From Candidatus Izemoplasma sp. (GTDB lineage: Bacteria; Bacillota_I; Bacilli_A; Izemoplasmatales; Izemoplasmataceae), in assembly GCA_007117625.1 (NCBI GenBank), contig SKGE01000020.1, forward strand, positions 1 through 34,256: a stretch of DNA of 34,256 nucleotides, given 5' to 3'. Made by a program: the position numbers and the translations under genes. Positions 6,767-16,663 of this stretch are shown piece after piece. The notes below the pieces were generated by a model. It did no database searches, was not told the DNA's origin, and worked only from the letters and a program-made list of their open reading frames with translations. Positions within the stretch are counted from its first letter, which is position 1. Each line of letters starts with the position of its first letter.

Positions 6767-9064
6767 CTAATCTGAGCGCAACGCTTCGACTGGTTTTTTT
6801 CTTGATGCGATGTTGGCAGGAATTAGTCCTGATATATAGGTAAGTGTTATACTTACGATGACTAAAATACCTGCGGTGATAAAGTTTAAACGTGCAATTT
6901 GATTGACTTCTTGAATGATTCTACTGACTAGCAAGTTAATTGGAAATGAGAGCGCATAAGCAAATGCGACACCCATCACACCTGCGGTAAATCCAACGAT
7001 AATTGTTTCTGCATTGAAGACTCGATAGATATCCTTTTTTCTAGCCCCTAAGCTACGCAAGATACCAATTTCTTTGGTTCGTTCCAAAACGGAAATATAG
7101 GTTATAATTCCAATCATTATTGAGGATACAATGAGTGAAATGGCCGAAAAAGCAACCAAAACAATCGTAACGGTACTGACGAGACCGCCAATCGTATCAG
7201 TAATCGTTTCTGCTAGATCTGTATAAATGATTTGTTCTTCTCTAGGCAACCCGCGATTGAAGTCATCGAGATACGCTTTAACAGCATTTTTACTGTCGAA
7301 ATCTCTTGGATAAATCAATATTTGTGTCGGAGTGTCAACTGCACCAAAATTACGCATCAATGACATTTTTACAGTCTCTGTGACGGGTTGTCGATTTAAG
7401 ACATTATAGTTGACTTGTGATTGCAGTATAGCTATTTCTGATGTGCGGGCGTGATCAAGTACTATATCTGTAAGTTCAGGTAAATGCTTTAAGCCAGAAC
7501 CAACAATCCCAATTTCTGTTTCAGGATTAATCCTAGCAATCCCAGCAATTTGTAAAGTGATTGCAGCTTCTGAGTAGTATAAATTTTCTGAGGTATCTGC
7601 AACACTAAAAACACCTTCGATATCATCAAAAATATAATAATCATCATTGAGTAGTAGCTTTAGTTCAATCCCAATCAAATCTTCAAACTGAAACGTATCA
7701 AAACTCATATCTAGACCTAAAGCAGTTAGGATTCTTTCGTCTAGTCGATTAAACTCATCAACAACTAGCACTAAATCATATGGGGATTCAGGAATCTCGC
7801 CATACAACATATCATAGGTAGCTTCAAAATATTCCATATTGTTTAGCAACTCACCAAAACGTGCTTGCGAGCGATTAAAGGTTGAGTACTCTCCAAAAAC
7901 ATTATTAACGATGATGTTCATTGCAACGGCTTTTACAAATGATATTTCGTGAAAATGATCTGGATTGATACTTTTAACATGGTTGATATAGCTATCGGTA
8001 AAGACATTGGTATGGTCAATGTTTTGTGCACGTTCATCAAAGGCATAGACTTCTGTAGCATCCGGAAATCTTTCAATGCCTAAATCTATTTCTTGTTCAG
8101 GACTAAAGGGGTTATGTTGATTGATGTTAATCGTTCTAGGAATTTGACTAATGACAATCGGATATTCTGACAGTGTGGTCGTTTCTAAAGTGTCAATTTC
8201 TGCGTTCAAACCTCGTGATAGCGCTAGAACTAACGCAACCCCAATAATACCAATACTTCCTGCAAAAGCGGTAATCAACGTTCTTAGCTTTTTTGTTTTC
8301 AAATTGTTAAACGATAACTTTAAAGCTTGATTAAATGACATTGAGGTTCTCGTTTCGCGGTAGTTCCGAGTAATCTTATCTTCTGTCTCAATATTTTTCC
8401 GATCACGAACAATATGCCCATCTAATAACTCAACGATACGCGTCGAATATACTTCAGCAAGCTCTTTATTATGCGTTACCATAATAACGAGTTTATCCTT
8501 AGATATTTCTTTGATGAGTTCCATAATTTGAACAGAACTTTTTGAATCGAGTGCACCCGTTGGTTCATCCGCCAAAATAATATCTGGATCGTTAGCCAGC
8601 GCTCTTGCAATTGCAACGCGTTGCATTTGCCCACCCGAAAGCTGATTAGGACGTTTATGCATATGTTGTTCTAAGCCAACACGTCGCAACAGTTCTGTTG
8701 CCTTTTGTCGTCGATCTGTTGGATTCATCCCACAAATTGTCATGCCAAGTTCAACATTTTCCATAACCGATATATGCATAATAAGGTTATAAGACTGAAA
8801 GATAAACCCAATCGTATGGCTTCGATAGGCATCCCAATCTTTATCTTTAAATAATTCGGTAGACTTATTGTTAATGATTAAATCACCATCATCATAACGA
8901 TCTAAACCACCTATGATATTAAGCATGGTTGTTTTACCTGAACCAGATGGTCCAAGTATCGAAACGAACTCATTGCGCTCAAATTTAACACTTACGCCCT
9001 TAAGTGCTGTAAACGTAAACTCTTGTGCTGTATAAGCTTTGATGATACGTTTAAGCTCAAGCAT
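6767..9064 (-). CDS. MacB-like ABC transporter, ATPase and permease in one chain
   Basis: A fused ABC exporter or lipoprotein/peptide-type mechanotransmission protein. ATPase domain at about 1-230: Walker [10 protein letters not shown] (38-46), signature [15 protein letters not shown], Walker [14 protein letters not shown], and a switch His in MVTHNKE. A linker follows, then a first membrane segment at about 262-285, a large extracytoplasmic domain at about 286-620, and three C-terminal membrane segments in an FtsX fold containing [20 protein letters not shown]. This is the MacB/LolC-type topology (four TM segments). The substrate is unknown; such proteins handle peptides, antibiotics or cell-envelope signalling. 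GGGGTGA precedes the start. It is probably co-transcribed with the thioesterase upstream and DUF1295 downstream. Confidence 0.9.
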   Translation of the reverse strand: MLELKRIIKAYTAQEFTFTALKGVSVKFERNEFVSILGPSGSGKTTMLNIIGGLDRYDDGDLIINNKSTELFKDKDWDAYRSHTIGFIFQSYNLIMHISVMENVELGMTICGMNPTDRRQKATELLRRVGLEQHMHKRPNQLSGGQMQRVAIARALANDPDIILADEPTGALDSKSSVQIMELIKEISKDKLVIMVTHNKELAEVYSTRIVELLDGHIVRDRKNIETEDKITRNYRETRTSMSFNQALKLSFNNLKTKKLRTLITAFAGSIGIIGVALVLALSRGLNAEIDTLETTTLSEYPIVISQIPRTININQHNPFSPEQEIDLGIERFPDATEVYAFDERAQNIDHTNVFTDSYINHVKSINPDHFHEISFVKAVAMNIIVNNVFGEYSTFNRSQARFGELLNNMEYFEATYDMLYGEIPESPYDLVLVVDEFNRLDERILTALGLDMSFDTFQFEDLIGIELKLLLNDDYYIFDDIEGVFSVADTSENLYYSEAAITLQIAGIARINPETEIGIVGSGLKHLPELTDIVLDHARTSEIAILQSQVNYNVLNRQPVTETVKMSLMRNFGAVDTPTQILIYPRDFDSKNAVKAYLDDFNRGLPREEQIIYTDLAETITDTIGGLVSTVTIVLVAFSAISLIVSSIMIGIITYISVLERTKEIGILRSLGARKKDIYRVFNAETIIVGFTAGVMGVAFAYALSFPINLLVSRIIQEVNQIARLNFITAGILVIVSITLTYISGLIPANIASRKKPVEALRSD

Positions 9065-9089
9065 AGTTTCACCCCAAGTATTTTTTAAC

Positions 9090-9497
9090 TTATAACGCTT
9101 CTGTCAATACTTTATAGATATCTGGTGCTTTTTTGATAATATTGACCGGCTTTAATTTTTCATCGAGCCAAGCCAAAAGTGTTTTACCTCGATGAACTAA
9201 ATCATCATGCTTATCATAGAGTGAATATTCAAATACCAATCTAACTTTCGTCACCAGTACCACCTTCGTTACTAAAGTGTATACTTCCCCAAACCGAGTC
9301 GGTTTAATATATTCACTCTCAAGCTTGATGAGTGCTTGTCTCAATCCTCTAGATTCGATCACATGAAATGGTATTTTAACTTGATCACAAAAATCCACAC
9401 GACCAAGTTCGTACCACACCGCATAATTGCTGTGGTGTACAATACCCATTTGGTCCGTTTCAGCGTATCTTGGTGAAATGTTTATTTTAGATTGCAT
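9090..9497 (-). CDS. Acyl-CoA thioesterase, hotdog 4HBT family (YbgC/FadM-like)
   Basis: A 135-residue hotdog-fold thioesterase expected to hydrolyse acyl-CoA or acyl-ACP in the cytoplasm. The signature YAETDQMGIVHHSNYAVWYELGR at the N-terminus carries the catalytic Asp15 and the following H-x-N-Y motif. The rest matches the usual single-domain length (about 130-150). It has no fused domain or signal. The ATG has GAGGTG at suitable spacing. It lies 14 nt after mnmM and 25 nt before the ABC transporter gene. The chain-length preference cannot be read from the sequence. Confidence 0.9.
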   Translation of the reverse strand: MQSKINISPRYAETDQMGIVHHSNYAVWYELGRVDFCDQVKIPFHVIESRGLRQALIKLESEYIKPTRFGEVYTLVTKVVLVTKVRLVFEYSLYDKHDDLVHRGKTLLAWLDEKLKPVNIIKKAPDIYKVLTEAL

Positions 9498-9511
9498 ATT
9501 TTACACCTCGT

Positions 9512-10066
9512 TTATTTATGTCGATGAATAACAATATTGTATGGCGCTTGATAACGATTAAGCACTTGATATTTCTTAACTGTAAATGTCTTTGGATTAA
9601 TACCTAATAAGAAGTTTTCTACCTCTAATGCTTCTTTTTCTCCTTCAGGATGTCCCCGATATAATGTTACGATGATTAAGCCTTCAGTCTCAATGATCTT
9701 TAAAGCAGAACTAAGTGCATTTATGGTCGATGAAGCTTGTGTTTTAATCGATTTATCGCTATTTGGTAAGTACCCTAGGTTAAACATAATGACATGAACT
9801 GGTGCTTTTATATAATTTAACATAGCTTCATGTGAATCTAAAATGATCTTAACATTCTCAACACAATGCTCTGACAAAAGCTTACGACTTGTTTCAACAG
9901 CCTTCTTTTGAATGTCAAAAGCATAGACAAGTTTAGCATATTTCGATAAAAAAAGTGCATCGTTTCCATTCCCTAATGTTGCATCAATCGCATTTCCTCC
10001 TTGTTTTAATGCGATTTTAGCAAAATAGTGTGCTTCTTCTATACAGCGATTAAAGATCAAAATCAT
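9512..10066 (-). CDS. mnmM: tRNA (mnm5s2U34) methyltransferase MnmM (YtqB family)
   Basis: A class I SAM-dependent methyltransferase of the YtqB/MnmM family, which completes the mnm5s2U34 wobble modification in Gram-positive bacteria lacking MnmC. The SAM-binding motif I is IDATLGNGNDALFLS, motif II is LVYAFDIQKKAV, and the family block is MFNLGYLPNSDKSIKTQASST. A conserved HPEG occurs near TLYRGHPEGEKEA. At about 184 residues its length fits. Its 5' end overlaps the upstream membrane-protein gene by about 17-20 nt. Both GTG (10067-10069) and ATG (10064-10066) are possible starts; I use the ATG. No strong ribosome site is visible, which suggests translational coupling. Confidence 0.85.
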   Translation of the reverse strand: MILIFNRCIEEAHYFAKIALKQGGNAIDATLGNGNDALFLSKYAKLVYAFDIQKKAVETSRKLLSEHCVENVKIILDSHEAMLNYIKAPVHVIMFNLGYLPNSDKSIKTQASSTINALSSALKIIETEGLIIVTLYRGHPEGEKEALEVENFLLGINPKTFTVKKYQVLNRYQAPYNIVIHRHK

Positions 10067-10496
10067 CACGATCTTTCATTGAGTAATTAAAATAAACTCC
10101 GTACCCTATCGTTGACGCAACATGGATAAATCTAAAGAATATTAACCCATACACCACTAAATAATCAAACCCAACCACAGAGGCTTCAACCCATAAATAC
10201 AATAACGCAAAAAAAGCAAGCAAAAAGAGCACGATCTCATAAGCAACCAATAATTTATACATCCGTTTAGGCCAAACAGGTGCATCAATGACACGATTGG
10301 TTAACATCGCAAAATATAAATAAGCATACATAGATAAACGCACCACAACATAGTGTGGACCAAGCAGAAAATATATCATTGAAAACTCAACGTCATAAAA
10401 TTGGACTCCAAAAATTAAAATCCAAGCATAGATAAGATTGATCCATGTAAGTAATCCGATTAAACTAAACGCTAGTATTTGAGCATTTTTCGACAT
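10050..10496 (-). CDS. Small polytopic membrane protein of unknown function
   Basis: I do not recognise this 148-residue protein. It has about four hydrophobic segments at roughly residues 8-28, 38-62, 84-105 and 112-132, and a charged C-terminal tail (KDRDDFDL). It is rich in aromatic residues. It is the first gene of a probable five-gene minus-strand unit (followed by mnmM, thioesterase, ABC transporter, DUF1295). AAGGAGAG lies upstream of the ATG, and a TATAAT lies 32 nt before it. No catalytic motif is visible. Confidence 0.7.
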   Translation of the reverse strand: MSKNAQILAFSLIGLLTWINLIYAWILIFGVQFYDVEFSMIYFLLGPHYVVVRLSMYAYLYFAMLTNRVIDAPVWPKRMYKLLVAYEIVLFLLAFFALLYLWVEASVVGFDYLVVYGLIFFRFIHVASTIGYGVYFNYSMKDRDDFDL

Positions 10497-10527
10497 CGTT
10501 TTCTCTCCTTAAAAATGGTATGTATCT

Positions 10528-10533
10528 ATTATA
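10528..10533 (-). promoter_or_regulatory. -10 box of the minus-strand unit starting at 10496
   Basis: A perfect TATAAT on the minus strand, 31 nt upstream of the ATG. The -35 region is not close to consensus and the -10 is not of the TGn type. Confidence 0.5.
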
Positions 10534-10609
10534 TGCTATCTTCTAAAAAAATAATACTAGCCTTCACCGTAATTAGTGTCTTTTTTTAGGAAAATAAACA
10601 TTAGTTTTG

Positions 10610-10615
10610 TATAAT
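10610..10615 (+). promoter_or_regulatory. -10 box of the glycerophosphodiesterase gene
   Basis: A perfect TATAAT on the plus strand within the divergent intergenic region, 28 nt before the chosen ATG at 10644. The -35 is poor. Confidence 0.5.
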
Positions 10616-10643
10616 TGTCTTATACGAGGTGATGAAAGCTGTG

Positions 10644-11669
10644 ATGAAAAAAATTATAATCGGTTTAATTGGCTTGATGATGGTTTGGGTTGTTCTAGCA
10701 GTCTTACCTAGGGCACAAGCAATCGATGGCGATAATCCATTTAGATCCCAAAGTAACAGACCTCATATAATCGCGCATGCGGGCGGCAATATGGAGTTCC
10801 CTGATAATACTTTAGAAGCCTATTATCATGCCTATAGTATCGATCCAAATATCATCATGGAAACTGATGTAAACTTAACCAAAGATGGTGTCGTTGTGTT
10901 ATCGCATGACCGCACATTCGATCGTAAAACATCTCTTATTAATGCACCAGTTCATGACATCGAATACCAATATCTCATCGATGAGAAAATTAATTTTGGT
11001 TATGAGAATATCATCGATGGTCCAAATGGGTTCAACGTTGATGGGACTTTGATCCCATATGTTAATTATCGTGGTGAAACAGTAACGCCTTTGGATGTTA
11101 CATATCCTGAGGGTATATCACCTAGAGATGATAGTATCTTTTTAGCAACAAGGTTAGAAGAGCTTATTATTGCTTTTCCAAATAATTACATGATCGTTGA
11201 ACTCAAGCAATATGGCGAGATAGGAGATGCTCTTTTTGATGCGGTGATTGAACTTTTTGATCGCTTAGATGATGATTATAACACTTATCAACGCATTATC
11301 CTTGCATCATTTCATGAACAACAGTTTGAAAACTTTAAAGCCTTACAAAACTCTACCCATCCACAACTTCTTTACTCTCCTCAAGAAACAAGTTTGCGTC
11401 AGTTTTATATCCTTCAGTTATTACGTTTATCCGTCTTTTACCGTGATAGACCTGCCGCTTTCCAAGTTCCGATGGCTCAAGGGTCAGTCGATTTAACAAC
11501 AAATTTGTTCGTCGCTTCCGCAAGACGCCATAATATAGCCGTACATTATTGGACAATTAACGATGAAGATGAGATGCGTAAATTGATTGAGCTTGGGGTG
11601 GATGGGATAATGACAGACCGCCCGACTCTATTAAAGTCCTTGCTCGATGAATACTTTCCAGAATCTTAA
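10644..11669 (+). CDS. Secreted glycerophosphodiester phosphodiesterase (GDPD family)
   Basis: Hydrolyses glycerophosphodiesters to glycerol 3-phosphate and an alcohol, probably outside the membrane. The N-terminus is a signal peptide: MKK, a hydrophobic core, and a plausible cut after PRAQA. The GDPD core follows: IIAHAGGNMEFPDNTLEAY (catalytic His and metal Glu), IMETDVNLTKDGVVVLSHD (metal ligands E, D; second catalytic His), then VELK, and near the end HYWTINDEDEMRKLIELGVDGIMTDRP, typical of the family. I use the ATG at 10644: GAGGTG at 10626-10631 is too close to the GTG/ATG at 10629 and 10632 but suitably placed for 10641/10644. About 341 residues. Single gene with its own promoter and terminator. 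Confidence 0.92.
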   Translation: MKKIIIGLIGLMMVWVVLAVLPRAQAIDGDNPFRSQSNRPHIIAHAGGNMEFPDNTLEAYYHAYSIDPNIIMETDVNLTKDGVVVLSHDRTFDRKTSLINAPVHDIEYQYLIDEKINFGYENIIDGPNGFNVDGTLIPYVNYRGETVTPLDVTYPEGISPRDDSIFLATRLEELIIAFPNNYMIVELKQYGEIGDALFDAVIELFDRLDDDYNTYQRIILASFHEQQFENFKALQNSTHPQLLYSPQETSLRQFYILQLLRLSVFYRDRPAAFQVPMAQGSVDLTTNLFVASARRHNIAVHYWTINDEDEMRKLIELGVDGIMTDRPTLLKSLLDEYFPES

Positions 11670-11692
11670 AAAACCGCTAATTAGCGGTTTTT
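11668..11692. terminator. Bidirectional terminator between the GDPD and exoA genes
   Basis: AAAAACCGCT - AATT - AGCGGTTTTT, a 10-bp stem with flanking A and T runs. It overlaps the last codons and stop of exoA on the minus strand. Confidence 0.85.
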
Positions 11693-12441
11693 ATTTTCAT
11701 CGTTAATCTAACTGGGCAGTGATCACTGCCATATATATCTGTCAAGATTTCGCTGTCTATAATTTTTTCTTTCAGTGACTTAGAAACCACAAAATAATCA
11801 ATCCGCCACCCCGCATTGTTCTTTCTAGCATTGAACATATAACTCCACCAAGAATACTCTACCTTTTCTGGATATAGCGCTCTATACGAATCGATAAACC
11901 CTGCCTCTAAAAGCTTTGAAAACTTAGCTCTTTCTTCATCGGTAAACCCTGCATTTCGGCGATTCGTACTTGGATTTTTTAGATCTATTTCTTGATGTGC
12001 CACATTTAAATCACCACATAATATAACCGGCTTAAGAGTATCAAGTTTTTGAAGATACGATCTAAAACGATCTTCAAACGCCATTCGGTAATCGAGTCTT
12101 AAAAGTTCGCGTTTACTATTTGGCACATATACATTCACTAAAAAGAAGCTCTCATACTCTAATGTAATGATGCGTCCTTCTTCAGTGTAAAATGCTCCCT
12201 CAATACCATAACTAACCTGTAGTGGTTGATGTTTGGTTAAAACAAGTGTTCCTGAATACCCTGCACGTTCAGCACTATTCCAGTACTGATGGTAGCCTGA
12301 AAACTCAAAATCAGCTTGGTCCTTGTTCATTTTGATTTCTTGTAAAGCGATAAAGTCAGCATCTTGTTCGATCAAAAAATCCATAAACCCTTTTTTCATT
12401 GCTGCTCTAAGACCATTTACATTCCATGATATGAATCGCAT
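11677..12441 (-). CDS. exoA: Exodeoxyribonuclease III / AP endonuclease
   Basis: A base-excision repair enzyme that cleaves 5' to abasic sites and degrades 3' ends of duplex DNA. All endonuclease/exonuclease/phosphatase motifs are in order: ISWNVNGLRAA at the N-terminus, ALQEIKM (metal Glu), CGDLNVAHQEIDLKNP (catalytic Asp-Asn), SWWSYMFNARKNNAGWRIDYF, and GSDHCPV with the terminal catalytic Asp-His. The length of 254 residues is normal. It begins with ATG preceded by GAGGGTGA. It is convergent with the GDPD gene and divergent from guaD. Confidence 0.95.
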   Translation of the reverse strand: MRFISWNVNGLRAAMKKGFMDFLIEQDADFIALQEIKMNKDQADFEFSGYHQYWNSAERAGYSGTLVLTKHQPLQVSYGIEGAFYTEEGRIITLEYESFFLVNVYVPNSKRELLRLDYRMAFEDRFRSYLQKLDTLKPVILCGDLNVAHQEIDLKNPSTNRRNAGFTDEERAKFSKLLEAGFIDSYRALYPEKVEYSWWSYMFNARKNNAGWRIDYFVVSKSLKEKIIDSEILTDIYGSDHCPVRLTMKIKTAN

Positions 12442-12473
12442 TCCATCACCCTCTCAAAATCTTTATCAAACAT

Positions 12474-12482
12474 ATCATAACA
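12474..12482 (-). promoter_or_regulatory. Possible extended -10 promoter of exoA
   Basis: The minus strand reads TGTTATGAT (TGn plus TATGAT), 33 nt upstream of the exoA ATG. No clear -35 box. Confidence 0.35.
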
Positions 12483-12507
12483 CACTTTATACACACCTTA
12501 CTAAAAG

Positions 12508-12536
12508 TTGTTTTTTTATGGTTTAAAAGATATAAT
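12508..12536 (+). promoter_or_regulatory. Promoter of guaD
   Basis: TTGTTT (12508-12513), a 17-nt spacer, and a perfect TATAAT (12531-12536). The guaD ATG lies 39 nt downstream of the -10 box. Confidence 0.5.
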
Positions 12537-12575
12537 TATTAATATAACATGTATTCACAATATTGGAGGCCTACA

Positions 12576-13061
12576 ATGAAACCTAAAGTTACGGTTCAAT
12601 CGGTAATGCTCCAGGCAATTGAAAAAGCGCGTGAAACAATGAATAATGATTTAGGAGGACCGTTTGGTGCTGCGGTAATTGATGAACATGGTGAACTAAT
12701 CGCAGTGACGTCTAACTCAGTGTTAAACGACCATGATCCGACAGCTCATGCAGAGATGAATGCGATCCGTGAAGCCAGCAAAAAACGTGGTTCTCACGAT
12801 TTATCAGGATGTACACTCGTTACCACTGCTTACCCATGTCCGATGTGTTTAGGCGGTATTATATGGGCAAACATTACGACTGTAATTTATGGATGTCGCC
12901 CTAAAGATGCTGAAAGCATTGGGTTTAGGGATGATTTCATTTATGATTTCATCAAAAAAGACTGTGATGATCCAAATGTATTGCAGCTTAGTGAAGATTT
13001 TAGAGACCGTTGTCTTAAACTATTCGACGAGTATAAAAAGAAAAATAAAACTATTTATTAA
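12576..13061 (+). CDS. guaD: Guanine deaminase (cytidine-deaminase fold)
   Basis: Converts guanine to xanthine and ammonia. Zinc and catalytic motifs are PTAHAEMNAI (His ligand and proton-shuttle Glu) and PCPMC (two Cys ligands). Beyond the deaminase core the C-terminal stretch AESIGFRDDFIYDFI and the final aromatic residue (NKTIY) match the B. subtilis GuaD type and not tRNA adenosine or CMP deaminases. I start at the ATG at 12576, which has GGAGG 7 nt upstream, giving 161 residues. An upstream in-frame ATG at 12549 would precede that ribosome site and is unlikely. It is convergent with the purine-degradation operon and shares its terminator, so it supplies xanthine to the enzymes encoded there. 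Confidence 0.9.
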   Translation: MKPKVTVQSVMLQAIEKARETMNNDLGGPFGAAVIDEHGELIAVTSNSVLNDHDPTAHAEMNAIREASKKRGSHDLSGCTLVTTAYPCPMCLGGIIWANITTVIYGCRPKDAESIGFRDDFIYDFIKKDCDDPNVLQLSEDFRDRCLKLFDEYKKKNKTIY

Positions 13062-13102
13062 AACAGCCTATTTCACTAAAATGTAGTGAAATAGGCTGTT
13101 TT
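13060..13102. terminator. Strong bidirectional terminator between guaD and the purine operon
   Basis: A perfect 19-bp stem with a 5-nt loop (arms 13060-13078 and 13084-13102), with T runs outside both arms. It begins at the guaD stop codon and ends one base before the ygeW stop codon, so it closes both transcription units. Confidence 0.92.
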
Positions 13103-14086
13103 TTATTTATCCCCCATAGTCATCGCCATGACAGCTTTCGCTGTATGCAAACGATTTTCTGCTTCTTGATAGACAATGGATTGTGGTCCGTCAATGACAA
13201 CATTTTCAACTTCGTTTTCACGGTCTGCAGGTAATGCATGCATATAACATGCATTTGGAGACGCAAGTTTCATAAGTTCTTCTGTACATTTCCAATGGCG
13301 ATTCGCAGTTAAGGTATCATCGATTACATCAGAAGACTGATTGCTAACCCAGCTTCCCCAATTTTTTGGAATGACAATGTCAGCATCTTTAAACGCAGTT
13401 TCAATGTCATGTGTGATTGTTAGTGAACCACCGTTTTGCTTAGCATTTTCACGTGCCTTTTCTATAACCCAATCCGGTAGCTCATACCCTTTTGGATAAG
13501 CAAGCGTTACATCCATACCGTATCTTGGGAACAGTAAGATTTGTGTTACGGGGACACTTATAGGTTTTTTATGACTTTCTGCATAAGCCCAAATCACTGA
13601 GACTTTTAGATTTTCTGTTTCACCTTTTACTTCTTGAATAGTCATCAAGTCAGCCAATCCTTGCATCGGATGATATAGATCACATTGCAAGTTCATCACG
13701 GGAACAGTTGCATGGGTTGTCATTTCTCTTAAATATCTGTTTCCTATACCCCAAAAGCAATTTCTTGCGGCAATACCATGCCCATAGCTTGATAAAATAA
13801 CAGCTGTATCTTTAGCACTTTCACCATGGGAAATTTGCATCGTAGACGTATCTAGAAATGTTCCATGTCCACCGAGATGAGCAATGCCGGCTTCCATAGA
13901 ATTTCTTGTTCGTGTAGACTGTTCAAAAAACATCAAAAAAGCTGTTTTATTTTTTAAATATTCTGTAGGTTGATTGTTTAGAAATTTCTTTTTTAAATCA
14001 TAAGAAACTTCAAGTAAAGCATCGATTTCTTCTTTTTGCCAATCCTCTAATGTTATAAAGTGCTTCCCTTTAAATTTAGGTTTCAT
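13103..14086 (-). CDS. ygeW: Knotted carbamoyltransferase, YgeW family
   Basis: A member of the aspartate/ornithine carbamoyltransferase superfamily, placed in the YgeW branch by sequence and by its ygeY neighbour. The carbamoyl-phosphate loop is STRTR (57-61), followed by [37 protein letters not shown] (HPxQ) and [11 protein letters not shown] near the C-terminus, where OTCs have HCLP. YgeW-type enzymes are thought to work in catabolism, forming carbamoyl phosphate from a ureido intermediate, but their natural substrate is not settled. At 327 residues it is shorter than E. coli YgeW as I recall it (about 390). It is the last gene of the operon and overlaps ygeY by 4 nt (ATGA). Confidence 0.85.
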   Translation of the reverse strand: MKPKFKGKHFITLEDWQKEEIDALLEVSYDLKKKFLNNQPTEYLKNKTAFLMFFEQSTRTRNSMEAGIAHLGGHGTFLDTSTMQISHGESAKDTAVILSSYGHGIAARNCFWGIGNRYLREMTTHATVPVMNLQCDLYHPMQGLADLMTIQEVKGETENLKVSVIWAYAESHKKPISVPVTQILLFPRYGMDVTLAYPKGYELPDWVIEKARENAKQNGGSLTITHDIETAFKDADIVIPKNWGSWVSNQSSDVIDDTLTANRHWKCTEELMKLASPNACYMHALPADRENEVENVVIDGPQSIVYQEAENRLHTAKAVMAMTMGDK

Positions 14087-15297
14087 TGTTTTCTTCCTAC
14101 TTTCTTATGTTTTAAATAATCTTTTGGTATTGCGGCATACATGGCACACGCTTTTACAAGTTCATCTTTATACGTCACTTCATTTGGTGCATGGGCTTGG
14201 TCTTCGTGACCAGGACCGAACCCGATACATGGGATATTATGTCTTCCCATAATTGAAACCGCATTGGTTGAGAAAGTCCATTTATCGACTTTCGGTTTGG
14301 TATCAAACAACTGTTGATAGGTTTGAACAACAGATTCACATACAGGATGCGATTGATCTAAAACCCAAGTTGGGAAAAAGGATTTTGTCGGATAGACCAA
14401 TCCAGTGTATGAAGGTCTTTCGTAACCATACATTTCAACGGTGGCGTTGGCTTCTTTAACAGATGGTAAAGCTTCTATTTCAGCAATCGCGCTCTCATAG
14501 GTTTCACCGTCAGTCAGTCTTCGATCGATTGAAATAGAGCATCCATCAGCAACTGCGCAGCGCGATGGAGATGTGAAAAACACCTCACTGACTGTCAAAG
14601 TTCCTTTTCCTAAAAAAGCATCTTCTTTCAAACGAGTATTAAGCGCTTCAAGTTCAATTAAAATCGGTGCCATTTTAAAGATAGCATTATCGCCCCGCTC
14701 TGGGGCACTTCCATGACACGAGACCCCTTTTGTTGTGACCTTAATCTCCATTCTGCCACGGTGCCCTCGATAGATATTACAAGAGGTTGGTTCAGTAATT
14801 ACGACAAAATCAGGTTTAATGTTTTGTTCTTCAATCATATACTGCCAACACAGTCCATCACAATCTTCTTCTTGAACCGTACCAGTAACTAATAAAGTAT
14901 AATCATCATGTAAATCAAGCGCTTTAATAATTTTAGCAGCATAGACCATCGCAGCCATGCCACCCTCTTGATCACTTGCACCGCGTCCACCGATTTGGGT
15001 TGCATCTTCAAACCCTTGATAAGGATCAAACCGCCACTGAGACTTATCCCCGATGCCAACGGTATCGATGTGTGCATCCATCGCGATTAAGTGTTTTCCA
15101 TTGCCGATATAACCTAATATATTACCCATTGGATCAATCTCAACACGATCAAACCCAATGTCTTCCATTTCCCTTTTAATGCGATTAATAACTTTTTCTT
15201 CATCACAACTCTCGCTTGGTATGGCAATCATATCTCTTAAAAAACGAGTCATATCCTTTTCATACTGCTTCGCAAGTTCTAATATTTTTTTATGCAT
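14083..15297 (-). CDS. ygeY: YgeY family M20-type hydrolase
   Basis: A zinc-dependent M20 amidohydrolase of the YgeY group, known from purine/selenium-linked clusters. Motifs: [11 protein letters not shown] (metal His-Asp), [18 protein letters not shown] (metal Asp, as typical of YgeY), [11 protein letters not shown] (catalytic Glu pair), [20 protein letters not shown], and a late His in [14 protein letters not shown]. It probably hydrolyses an amide or ureido intermediate of purine ring breakdown in the cytoplasm; the exact substrate is unproven. The ATG at 15295-15297 is preferred over the adjacent in-frame TTG. The start overlaps the end of the upstream PLP enzyme gene. About 404 residues, normal for the group. 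Confidence 0.9.
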   Translation of the reverse strand: MHKKILELAKQYEKDMTRFLRDMIAIPSESCDEEKVINRIKREMEDIGFDRVEIDPMGNILGYIGNGKHLIAMDAHIDTVGIGDKSQWRFDPYQGFEDATQIGGRGASDQEGGMAAMVYAAKIIKALDLHDDYTLLVTGTVQEEDCDGLCWQYMIEEQNIKPDFVVITEPTSCNIYRGHRGRMEIKVTTKGVSCHGSAPERGDNAIFKMAPILIELEALNTRLKEDAFLGKGTLTVSEVFFTSPSRCAVADGCSISIDRRLTDGETYESAIAEIEALPSVKEANATVEMYGYERPSYTGLVYPTKSFFPTWVLDQSHPVCESVVQTYQQLFDTKPKVDKWTFSTNAVSIMGRHNIPCIGFGPGHEDQAHAPNEVTYKDELVKACAMYAAIPKDYLKHKKVGRKQ

Positions 15298-16663
15298 CAA
15301 GCTTTTGCCCCCTACGTTTTTTAATTAAATCATTGTAAACGAAAACTTTTTGGTACTCTTTTTCCCAAAATGCTGGATTTTGCATCGCATCAAGATAGGA
15401 TTTCTCATAATCAAATTTAAGCCAATCCGCTTCTTTTTGCTTAAATAAATAATTTTTATCTTTTAAGCTTCTTACATCTTTTATATGATTTGTATCAATA
15501 TCAATAAATATGTCTTTAAACCACCGTCTTAGAACGAAGTCTTCGGTCTCTAAATAACGCTTCTCTAAATCTTCTAAAACACTGTCATATCGGTCAAAAC
15601 CATCTGTTGCAACAGTGACAACATTATCATGTGGCCCTAGTTTTAAATACTTCGCCATTTTAATTGCGCCTAAAATATTACCAATTCCTGAAACGCCAAA
15701 ACAGTCTCTCAAATACTCAAACTGTTTTTTTGACAAAGCAAGCTCTTGGAATATTTTTTCGCCGTCGCGAAAAATCTTAAGTCCCCGCACCGCATCATCA
15801 TCTTTTACTAAGGCAATAAAATCTGTCGTAAGAATATTGTGAATTAAGGTACACATTTTATCGCCGATGCCTTCAATGCGATGTTGTCCACGACCACCAT
15901 CCATCAAAGTCGAGCATTCATACGGCTCTAGTGCAACGACTTTACTTTCTGGAAAAACTGTTTTTATATGATCTCCAGCCGCTAAAGTCCCTGCGCTACC
16001 TGGCGCTGAGGCAAAACATGCAATCCGTTCATTACCAACACCCTTTACCGCTTCTACGGCACTATGGCCTGTAACATGGCGATGAAAGCGATAGTTTGGA
16101 AATAGCTCAAACTGTGCGAGTGCATGATAGTTATCATTTTTCTTTAGCTCAAAGGTGCGCTCCAAAGTTAATATAACATCACTTTCTGTACCAGGGGTTA
16201 AATCAAGTTTAGCACCGTATTGTTGAATTCTTTGGTAGCGTTCTTTACTCATATTATCAGGCATAATGACAATTGAATCAAACTTCATTAAGTTACATAT
16301 GTATGAAACTCCAATACCAAAGTTTCCTGTTGAAGGCCCTAACATCGTATGATGTCCTGGAATGATTTTACCATCGACACAGCCTTCGATTAATGTTGCA
16401 TACGCAGGTCCAACTTTATGAGAGCCTGAGGGAAAATCTTTTCCTAATAAAACAACAATATTTGCTTCTACGCCTGTCAATGATTTTGGTAAAACAACTT
16501 TATTGATTTCTCCATTTTGTTTGCGCCACGTTATATTAAAAAGATTAAACGGGTCAAACTCATCTTTTAATGCTACATGAGCTTTTTGTTTTAGGTGCTC
16601 ATCTAAGATGTTTGGATTTAACATCTCATCATAGGTTGGACCCATTGGTATTTTAACTGTCAT
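15290..16663 (-). CDS. Fold-type II PLP enzyme, cysteine-synthase-like, in the YgeX position
   Basis: A 457-residue tryptophan-synthase-beta superfamily enzyme. The PLP lysine is Lys83 in [12 protein letters not shown]. The phosphate-binding glycine loop is probably [14 protein letters not shown], with [13 protein letters not shown] binding the substrate carboxylate. The motif order resembles cysteine synthase/cystathionine synthase, but there is about 100 residues of extra C-terminal sequence without a known domain. In E. coli-type clusters this place is held by YgeX (2,3-diaminopropionate ammonia-lyase). This protein lacks the YgeX signatures I know, for example NAFKMLGGAYA and TDGNHGRGVAWA. 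It may carry out the same or a related beta-elimination step. It overlaps both neighbours by about 8-11 nt. The superfamily is certain; the reaction is not. Confidence 0.8.
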   Translation of the reverse strand: MTVKIPMGPTYDEMLNPNILDEHLKQKAHVALKDEFDPFNLFNITWRKQNGEINKVVLPKSLTGVEANIVVLLGKDFPSGSHKVGPAYATLIEGCVDGKIIPGHHTMLGPSTGNFGIGVSYICNLMKFDSIVIMPDNMSKERYQRIQQYGAKLDLTPGTESDVILTLERTFELKKNDNYHALAQFELFPNYRFHRHVTGHSAVEAVKGVGNERIACFASAPGSAGTLAAGDHIKTVFPESKVVALEPYECSTLMDGGRGQHRIEGIGDKMCTLIHNILTTDFIALVKDDDAVRGLKIFRDGEKIFQELALSKKQFEYLRDCFGVSGIGNILGAIKMAKYLKLGPHDNVVTVATDGFDRYDSVLEDLEKRYLETEDFVLRRWFKDIFIDIDTNHIKDVRSLKDKNYLFKQKEADWLKFDYEKSYLDAMQNPAFWEKEYQKVFVYNDLIKKRRGQKLDA

